Program-made: the position numbers and the translations under genes | NCBI GenBank assembly: GCA_018224345.1 | Contig: JAGTUW010000301.1 | Coordinates: 1-30,264 of the forward strand | Direction: 5' to 3' | DNA: 30,264 nt | Source: Bacteroidota bacterium | GTDB lineage: Bacteria; Bacteroidota; Ignavibacteria; SZUA-365 | Shown here: in pieces, positions 25,284 to 30,264 of the stretch | Position numbering within the stretch: position 1 is the first letter of the stretch | Layout: the number at the start of each line of letters is the position of its first letter | The notes under the pieces: generated by a model | The model's database searches: none | Seen by the model: the letters and a program-made list of their open reading frames with translations, nothing else | Told to the model about the DNA's origin: nothing

Positions 25284-26057
25284 TCAAAGATTTTTTTCCA
25301 AAAAATTGAGGATCGCGCGATCGAGCCCGACATCCGCATCCAGAATATCGGTCCCGTGTCCGGCATCATCGTACATCTGGAATTCGATACCCGGATTGAT
25401 TTCCCGGTAGGCCTCGACAGTCTCGACAGAGCGAAGATCCTCACTACTCGCCGCGACAAACATCGGCCGCCCGCGGTATTGTGCTACCGGGGCTTCGGTC
25501 GGCAATTCGTTGAAATAATTGAGGCCGGGACTCAACAGCACGAGCGCACGAATCGTCTTATCGCCAGCCGCATGGATGACGGCGTTGCTGCTCCCGTATG
25601 ACGCACCGATGATGCCGATACGGCTACCATCAACCGTTCCGCGCCCGCGCAGAAATTTCAGAGCGGCCTCGATGTCGGCGCCAGCCTTGCGGTCAGGACG
25701 GATACTCCTGCCGTCACTTGTCTTTGTGCTCCCTCCGTAACCGCGCATGTCAATGGCCAATACGGTAAAGCCCTTCAACTGCAGCTTCTTCGCCAGGGTG
25801 GCGAAGCTGTTGCGGTCACTGCGCCATTGATGCAGGCAAAGAACTGCCGGTGCATTGCTGCCCGCTTCATACAATGTTCCTGCAATGACAATGCCGTCGG
25901 TGGTTGTGAAACGGACGTCTTCACTGCCGCTCTGCACTGCGGTCACAATGCTTCCCGTACCGCGCCCTGCGACAGAGGCGTCGGCGTCCCCGTTTGCCCG
26001 GCAACTTGCAAGCAGCAGTATGAGCGCAAACAGAGACACAATATTTCTTCCTTTCAT
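25284..26057 (-). CDS. Lipoprotein alpha/beta-hydrolase, substrate unknown
   Basis: The 257-residue product has a lipoprotein signal peptide (FALILLLASC, lipid-accepting Cys19), so it is probably membrane-anchored outside the cytoplasm. The mature part is an alpha/beta-hydrolase with nucleophile elbow GASYG (Ser153), likely acid Asp207 in SSEDLRS, and His234 in DAGHGTD. AIDMRGYGGS (101-110) is the usual second strand-loop, and HQW (76-78) may help the oxyanion hole. It resembles dienelactone-hydrolase or peptidase-S9-like esterases; the substrate cannot be told. ATG start with GGAG seven nt upstream; the extra upstream frame is rejected because it precedes the signal peptide. It follows miaA by 103 nt. 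Confidence 0.88.
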   Translation of the reverse strand: MKGRNIVSLFALILLLASCRANGDADASVAGRGTGSIVTAVQSGSEDVRFTTTDGIVIAGTLYEAGSNAPAVLCLHQWRSDRNSFATLAKKLQLKGFTVLAIDMRGYGGSTKTSDGRSIRPDRKAGADIEAALKFLRGRGTVDGSRIGIIGASYGSSNAVIHAAGDKTIRALVLLSPGLNYFNELPTEAPVAQYRGRPMFVAASSEDLRSVETVEAYREINPGIEFQMYDDAGHGTDILDADVGLDRAILNFLEKNL

Positions 26058-26160
26058 GACATTTCTCCATGTTCCATTCGAATTCCTGTACACCGCTCTT
26101 TTGTGGTTCCTTTCATCGTCTGTTCTCTCGCAACACGGCCTTCCGGCTTCTTTGCACTGC

Positions 26161-27126
26161 TTACTCCTCACTGTCTTCCATCTCTGCTTCGTCGGCATGC
26201 CATTGTGTTGCCACATCCGCCGCATTCCACTCCCCTGTCATGTCTGTCCACTGCAAACGCGTTTCCTTTCTGAACCAGGTCAACTGCCTCCGTGCATATC
26301 GTCTCGTGTTGCGCTTGATGGCTTCCACCATTTCATCGTACGTCAGTACTGAGGCAAGATATGCGATGACTTCCTTATATCCAACGGTGTTGAGTGCTGT
26401 CAGGCCCGAATGCGCCCCGGCAGCGAGCAGGTTCCGGACCTCATCGATCAGACCCTGTGTGAGCATACTGTCAACACGCTGATCGATACGGTCATACAAG
26501 ACACTGCGCTCCCAGCGTAATCCGAGCATACGGACATCAAATGTCTGCGTGGGCATACGTGATGATCGAAGTTCGGAATAGCGCTCACCGGTTCTGATGC
26601 AGACTTCCAGTGCACGGATGACGCGGACAGGATTCTCTGGATCCAGGAATGACGCAACCCCGGGATCGAGTGCCAGTAATTCATCGACCAGGACATTGAG
26701 ACCTTCCTTCCGTGCGCGTGCCTCGAGTTCCGCGCGCAGCTGCGGATCAGCTTCCGGACCATCAAAAAGCCCGTCCGTCAACGCACGTATATACAATCCG
26801 GATCCTCCGACGACGAGCACCTGCTTGCCACGACCGCGTATGTCGTCGATCCAGCCGCAGGCGTCTCTGAAAAATCGCCCGACTGTATATGTTTCCGTGA
26901 TATCGCAGATATCGATTCCGTGATGCGGCACCGCCGCGCGTTCCTCCGTACCGGGTTTTGCCGTGCCAATATTCATGCCCCGGTACACCTGCCGCGAATC
27001 CGCGCTGATGATCTCGGCGTTCATCAATCGAGCCAGTTCGAGACTCAATGCTGTCTTTCCGGATGCGGTAGGCCCGGCAAGGACGGTAATGCGGGGGAAC
27101 TGTCCGGCAGTCGCAGGGCTTCCCAT
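26161..27126 (-). CDS. miaA: tRNA dimethylallyltransferase
   Basis: MiaA adds a dimethylallyl group to N6 of A37 in tRNAs that read UNN codons. The 321-residue product has the P-loop GPTASGKT (18-25), the substrate motif ISADSRQVYRGMNIGTAKP with Asp43, the conserved LVVGGSGLYIRAL and a C-terminal RRYARRQLTWFRKE. The ATG at 27124-27126 lies one base after the pcm TGA. A TTG at 27154-27156 would add ten residues inside pcm and has no better ribosome site. Tail residues after WTDMTGEW are acidic and variable. Likely co-transcribed with pcm. Confidence 0.96.
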   Translation of the reverse strand: MGSPATAGQFPRITVLAGPTASGKTALSLELARLMNAEIISADSRQVYRGMNIGTAKPGTEERAAVPHHGIDICDITETYTVGRFFRDACGWIDDIRGRGKQVLVVGGSGLYIRALTDGLFDGPEADPQLRAELEARARKEGLNVLVDELLALDPGVASFLDPENPVRVIRALEVCIRTGERYSELRSSRMPTQTFDVRMLGLRWERSVLYDRIDQRVDSMLTQGLIDEVRNLLAAGAHSGLTALNTVGYKEVIAYLASVLTYDEMVEAIKRNTRRYARRQLTWFRKETRLQWTDMTGEWNAADVATQWHADEAEMEDSEE

Positions 27127-27127
27127 C

Positions 27128-27784
27128 TCAGCTTTGCCAGCCCTCTTTGCCGACAAGGGGCACGAATTTGAAACCGGCGTGTCTGGACCGGACGAATTCC
27201 TCGCCCTGCCGGCGGATCAGAATCATTTCCTGTGTCGATTGATCTCCGACAGGTATGACCAGGCGGCCGCCGTCCTTGAGCTGCCGCAGCAACGATGACG
27301 GGACGTCAGGCGCGCCCGCTGTTACGATGATTCCGTCATACGGTGCGAACTGTGACCATCCAATCGAGCCATCACCAACCTTCGATGCAATATTGAACCC
27401 CAGTGTTTCAAAGCGGGATCGTGCGAGTTCAAGCAGCTCATGATGCCGCTCTATCGTGAACACGCGTGCACCCATATGCGCAAGCACACATGCCTGATAC
27501 CCGCTTCCCGTGCCGATCTCAAGGACCTTCTCGCCATGCTGGATCTGCAATAATTGCGTCATGAAGGCCACGGTGTATGGCTGCGATATTGTCTGCTGAC
27601 AAGCGATCGGAAGGGCGGAATCGTCATAGGCCTTCGATTTGAACACGTCCTGGACAAACACATGCCGGGGGATGGATGCTATCGCATCGAGTACACCCGG
27701 GTCGGTAATACCCTTCTTTCGAATGATCGCTACTAATTCTTCGCGGGCAAGATCATACTGTCTGTCTGAAAATGTGCTGTTCAT
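27128..27784 (-). CDS. pcm: Protein-L-isoaspartate O-methyltransferase
   Basis: PCMT methylates isoaspartyl residues with S-adenosylmethionine as a first step in protein repair. The 218-residue protein has the substrate-recognition TISQPYTVAFMT (65-76), SAM motif I VLEIGTGSGYQA (87-98), a GDG at 137-139, motif DGIIVTAGAP (150-159) and the conserved C-terminal FVPLVGKEGW. Its ATG overlaps the cdaA stop as ATGA (27781-27784), so translation is probably coupled. Length is normal for the family. Confidence 0.96.
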   Translation of the reverse strand: MNSTFSDRQYDLAREELVAIIRKKGITDPGVLDAIASIPRHVFVQDVFKSKAYDDSALPIACQQTISQPYTVAFMTQLLQIQHGEKVLEIGTGSGYQACVLAHMGARVFTIERHHELLELARSRFETLGFNIASKVGDGSIGWSQFAPYDGIIVTAGAPDVPSSLLRQLKDGGRLVIPVGDQSTQEMILIRRQGEEFVRSRHAGFKFVPLVGKEGWQS

Positions 27785-28605
27785 TCTTTTGCTTCGTCGT
27801 TATCTATTCCCTGTTTGAACGTGGATTCAATAACTGATTTGACATTCACATTGAGGACCTTCCGCAGATACTCCCGCATTTCGTCCGGTGAAAGCCCACG
27901 ATGCAGTTGTCCGTCTTCGGCGATGGAGATGGCACCGTTTTCCTCCGAAACGACGATGGTCACGGCGTCCGTCTGTTCTGATATTCCCACCGCGGAGCGA
28001 TGTCGCATCCCCATGATGAATTCATCAATACGCAATTGATTACTGAGTGGAAGCGTACAACGTGCGGCCTCGACGATCCGGTCCTTTATCACGACCGCCC
28101 CGTCGTGCAGTGGCGCCTTGGGATTGAAAATCGACAGTAAAAGCTGTTTGCTGACTTCCGCCCCGAGAGCGATTCCCGACTCGATGATCATGCGTATTCC
28201 TGTTCGCCGCGGAATGACGATGAGTGCGCCGATCTGACGTTGTGCCATTTCTTCGCAGGCCTCGACGAGAATCTCAATGACTTCATCCATACTGCCTCTG
28301 ACAAGATTGGTCATAAGACGTCCGCGTCCGAGAATCACGAGCAATCGCCGCAGTTCCGGTTGGAAAAGTATGATGAATGCAATGACCCAGATATCGGTCA
28401 ATGTCTTGAGAATCCACGACACGGCTTTGAGTTCCAGAGAGCTCGCGACAAAGGAGACCGCCACGATCACGAGCAAACCGAGGAATATCTGAATCGCGAT
28501 CGTCCCGCGCATCACGATGTAGAGTCGATAAAAAACAAATGTTACGACAAGAATATCGAGTAGATCATTCCATCCGATTTCCAGAAATCCGAACTTAACG
28601 ATCAT
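27781..28605 (-). CDS. cdaA: Diadenylate cyclase (c-di-AMP synthase), CdaA type
   Basis: Makes cyclic di-AMP from two ATP; this messenger controls potassium and osmotic balance and envelope homeostasis. The 274-residue product has three N-terminal membrane helices (about 15-31, 36-57, 62-81), then a DAC domain with catalytic LHDGAVVI (Asp168-Gly-Ala) and the ATP-contacting MRHRSAVG (Arg201-His-Arg203), plus SEENGAIS. ATG start with GGAGG six nt upstream. A longer frame to 28746 lies inside folP and is rejected. It overlaps folP by 11 nt and pcm by four. No cdaR-like YbbR gene follows, unlike in Firmicutes. Confidence 0.95.
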   Translation of the reverse strand: MIVKFGFLEIGWNDLLDILVVTFVFYRLYIVMRGTIAIQIFLGLLVIVAVSFVASSLELKAVSWILKTLTDIWVIAFIILFQPELRRLLVILGRGRLMTNLVRGSMDEVIEILVEACEEMAQRQIGALIVIPRRTGIRMIIESGIALGAEVSKQLLLSIFNPKAPLHDGAVVIKDRIVEAARCTLPLSNQLRIDEFIMGMRHRSAVGISEQTDAVTIVVSEENGAISIAEDGQLHRGLSPDEMREYLRKVLNVNVKSVIESTFKQGIDNDEAKE

Positions 28606-29473
28606 CCTGCACCTCCCTGCTGGCTGCGATGGACGCGGCGACAACCATGGCCTGCCGTGTGGCTGCAATGTCATGCACACGGAGGATATGTGCGCCATTG
28701 AGAAATGCGATGACATTTCCCGCAATGCTCCCGGGCAACCGTTCATTTACCCCGGCACCGGACAATGTACCGATAAAGGATTTTCGCGAGAGTCCGACAA
28801 GAATGGGAGCATCCAGATCACTGAAAAAATGAAGCTCACGCAGGAGAGTCAGATTGTGTGTAACGGTTTTACCGAAACCGATCCCCGGATCAAGTATGAA
28901 TCGGGACAGACCGCACGCACGGCCATGCGCGATACGTTCCATAAAAAAGTGCCTGACATCCTCTACTATATTGTCATACCGCGGGTTGTTCTGCATGGTC
29001 CGGGGTTCTCCTTTCATATGCATCAGGACAACGGGGACATCGGCATCTCTCAGAATTTCCGCCATACCTGGATCATGCCGCAACGCGCTGACATCGTTGA
29101 TCATGTCTGCACCGCCATCAAGTGCCGCCTGCGCTACGGCAGCATGCCGCGTATCGATGGAGACAGGGATGTCACTCTCGGATCGCAACAGCTTCAGTAC
29201 GGGAAGAACCCGCAGCAGCTCCTCTTCAACGGAGAGTTCGCTCGCTCCCGGACGAGTGGATTCACCACCTATATCGATGATATCCGCTCCTTCCGCGACC
29301 ATCCTGAGTGCGTGGTCGACAGCAGTCCGCTCCGTACTGTGGCTTCCCCCGTCCGAAAAGGAATCCGGCGTCACGTTCAGAATTCCCATCAGCAGAACAT
29401 CGGACGCGGGATGGAGGCTTCTGTTGCGAAGGTGCAGAGTACGGGTCGATTCCTGGGTTGTGATGTCGGACAT
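28595..29473 (-). CDS. folP: Dihydropteroate synthase
   Basis: FolP joins p-aminobenzoate to dihydropterin pyrophosphate in folate synthesis and is the sulfonamide target. The 292-residue product has both signatures, LLMGILNVTPDSFSDGG (27-43) and GADIIDIGGESTRPG (62-76), then VSIDT, MINDVSAL, DPGIGFGKT and LVGLSRKSFIG. The ATG at 29471-29473 gives the usual length. The frame is open to 29641, but an ATG at 29522-29524 falls inside the likely -10 box, and residues upstream are not FolP-like. It overlaps cdaA by 11 nt and is first in the operon. Confidence 0.95.
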   Translation of the reverse strand: MSDITTQESTRTLHLRNRSLHPASDVLLMGILNVTPDSFSDGGSHSTERTAVDHALRMVAEGADIIDIGGESTRPGASELSVEEELLRVLPVLKLLRSESDIPVSIDTRHAAVAQAALDGGADMINDVSALRHDPGMAEILRDADVPVVLMHMKGEPRTMQNNPRYDNIVEDVRHFFMERIAHGRACGLSRFILDPGIGFGKTVTHNLTLLRELHFFSDLDAPILVGLSRKSFIGTLSGAGVNERLPGSIAGNVIAFLNGAHILRVHDIAATRQAMVVAASIAASREVQDDR

Positions 29474-29519
29474 TATGAGCGTTGCCAGATTGAAAGTACG
29501 GGAACGGATATATGTCTCT

Positions 29520-29548
29520 ATCATACGACCAAGAACAGAAAGATGCAA
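29520..29548 (-). promoter_or_regulatory. Possible promoter of the folP-cdaA-pcm-miaA operon
   Basis: TTGCAT (29543-29548), a 17-nt spacer and TATGAT (29520-29525) point toward folP. The -10 matches TATAAT at five of six, the -35 is weaker. A start near 29513 would leave about 40 nt before the folP ATG, supporting that start choice. The position between a terminator hairpin and the first gene of an operon is sensible, but the evidence is motif only. Confidence 0.45.
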
Positions 29549-29598
29549 TGGGTACGACAGGAGGAAATACAGATGTACATATCGGCAGGCCACTGAAA

Positions 29599-29637
29599 GT
29601 GAACGGGGCGTCACGTTCAGCGCGACGCCCCGATTCA
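29599..29637 (-). terminator. Intrinsic terminator of the T9SS-sorted protein gene
   Basis: CGGGGCGTC and GACGCCCCG form a perfect nine-bp stem (29604-29632) around an 11-nt loop, with TGAA/TTCA flanks able to extend it past one bulged base. It lies 30 nt after the stop at 29668 and is followed by CTTTC, a weak pyrimidine tail. Its position between two independent transcription units makes termination the likeliest role. Confidence 0.65.
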
Positions 29638-29667
29638 TCATCTGCCAGTCTCAGGAACGGAACAGCG

Positions 29668-30264
29668 TTACTTCGACAGCGTCATCCGCTCCGTCTGCAC
29701 GAAATCACCTGCCGTCATACGGTACAGGTACGTGCCGCTCGGAAGATCCGTCGCATCGAAGCGCACGTCGTAACGGCCCGCAGGCAGCATGTCGCTGACC
29801 AGTTCCGCTACTTCCATGCCGAGATTGTTGTACACCGCCACGCGCACGTGACGCTCCTCGGCGACATCGAAGCTGATCGTCGTCGAAGGATTGAAAGGAT
29901 TCGGGAAATTCCGCCCGAGACCGAAGGCTTCGGGAACACTTGCGCCTTCCTTCTGCATCAGTATGTAGGGCTGCGCCAATGCGATATTGCCACCGACATT
30001 CGACGGGTTCAGGTCATGGACCATCACCGAGTTCGTCATCGGATCCGATACCGATGTCGTCCCCATGATCGGGTCTTCCCAGGGACCGTACGGAACTGCC
30101 TGACGCACACCGCGCAACTGATAGCGGTCGGAAACCATCCCCGCCTCGTGATCCGAGTACGGGAAGCTGATGTTTGCCGTCCAGCCTGTGCCGACATGTG
30201 AAATCTGCCAGTAGCGCTGCACATACAGCATGCGTGCAAGGTTCTGCGGCAACTGGTTCGGGAA
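29668..30264 (-). CDS. Exported protein with type IX secretion C-terminal sorting domain (3' part)
   Basis: The frame is open through the window edge, so only the last 198 residues are seen. The final ~85 residues are a Por-secretion-type sorting domain: NFPNPFNPSTTISFDV, then HVRVAVYNNLGMEVAEL, LPAGRYDVRFDATDLPSGTY and a terminal RMTLSK. Such domains are recognised by the type IX machinery in Bacteroidota and relatives and are removed at the cell surface. The preceding part (MLYVQRYWQISHVGTGWT, FPYSDHEAGM) resembles a beta-sandwich region but I do not recognise its function. A strong hairpin follows the stop. Confidence 0.85.
   Translation of the reverse strand, partial: FPNQLPQNLARMLYVQRYWQISHVGTGWTANISFPYSDHEAGMVSDRYQLRGVRQAVPYGPWEDPIMGTTSVSDPMTNSVMVHDLNPSNVGGNIALAQPYILMQKEGASVPEAFGLGRNFPNPFNPSTTISFDVAEERHVRVAVYNNLGMEVAELVSDMLPAGRYDVRFDATDLPSGTYLYRMTAGDFVQTERMTLSK

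Noticed and set aside
25248..25290. Terminator after the hydrolase gene (CAGCTG followed by seven T)
   Set aside because: The only palindrome is six nt long, too short for a stable stem; the T-run alone is not enough.
29474..29641. Longer folP product beginning at 29641
   Set aside because: The extra part covers the promoter and terminator region and does not resemble dihydropteroate synthase.

Overview
The window is one dense, almost entirely minus-strand block of core information-processing genes from a bacterium, followed upstream by a small housekeeping operon and the end of an exported protein. Three things suggest a member of the Bacteroidota/Chlorobiota (FCB) assemblage. The exported protein ends in a type IX-secretion-style C-terminal domain (29668-30264). 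The tRNA operon promoter fits the Bacteroidota pattern TTTG-N19-TATATTTG. folP is joined to a diadenylate cyclase gene. Many genes carry clear Shine-Dalgarno sequences, unlike typical Bacteroidia, so a lineage such as Chlorobi/Ignavibacteria/Kapabacteria seems more likely. This is inference; no species can be named from the sequence alone.

Layout, read in the direction of transcription (high to low coordinates). (1) 30264-29668: 3' part of a secreted T9SS-sorted protein, then a strong hairpin terminator. (2) 29548-25284: a promoter, then folP (folate), cdaA (c-di-AMP synthesis), pcm (protein repair) and miaA (tRNA modification), overlapping or nearly so, then a lipoprotein alpha/beta-hydrolase. 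(3) 25247-23630: promoter, tRNA-Thr(UGU), tRNA-Tyr, tRNA-Gly, tRNA-Thr(GGU), rpmG, tRNA-Trp, secE, nusG. (4) 23606-12906: rplK, rplA, rplJ, rplL, rpoB, rpoC. (5) 12820-8448: str operon promoter, rpsL, rpsG, fusA, tuf. (6) 8374-1: S10 and spc operons, rpsJ, rplC, rplD, rplW, rplB, rpsS, rplV, rpsC, rplP, rpmC, rpsQ, rplN, rplX, rplE, rpsN, rpsH, rplF, rplR and the start of rpsE, which runs off the window.

Together these genes make the ribosome, RNA polymerase, two elongation factors, the NusG/NusE(S10) transcription-translation coupling factors and part of the Sec translocon, with five tRNAs and one tRNA-modifying enzyme. All genes lie on one strand. The four major clusters that are separated in E. 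coli (tRNA/secE-nusG, rplKAJL-rpoBC, str, S10-spc) are fused end to end here. The non-coding joints hold hairpins and promoters that probably set relative expression.

I found no convincing new defence, mobile or biosynthetic system. The observations most worth a second look are the intercistronic hairpins (tuf/rpsJ, rplL/rpoB, rpoC/rpsL), the mixed CCA encoding of the tRNAs, the high share of GTG/TTG starts in ribosomal genes, the tRNA cluster lacking its usual tuf gene, and the folP-cdaA-pcm-miaA operon. No gene-free stretch exceeds 300 bases; the longest is 231 nt, between rplL and rpoB.
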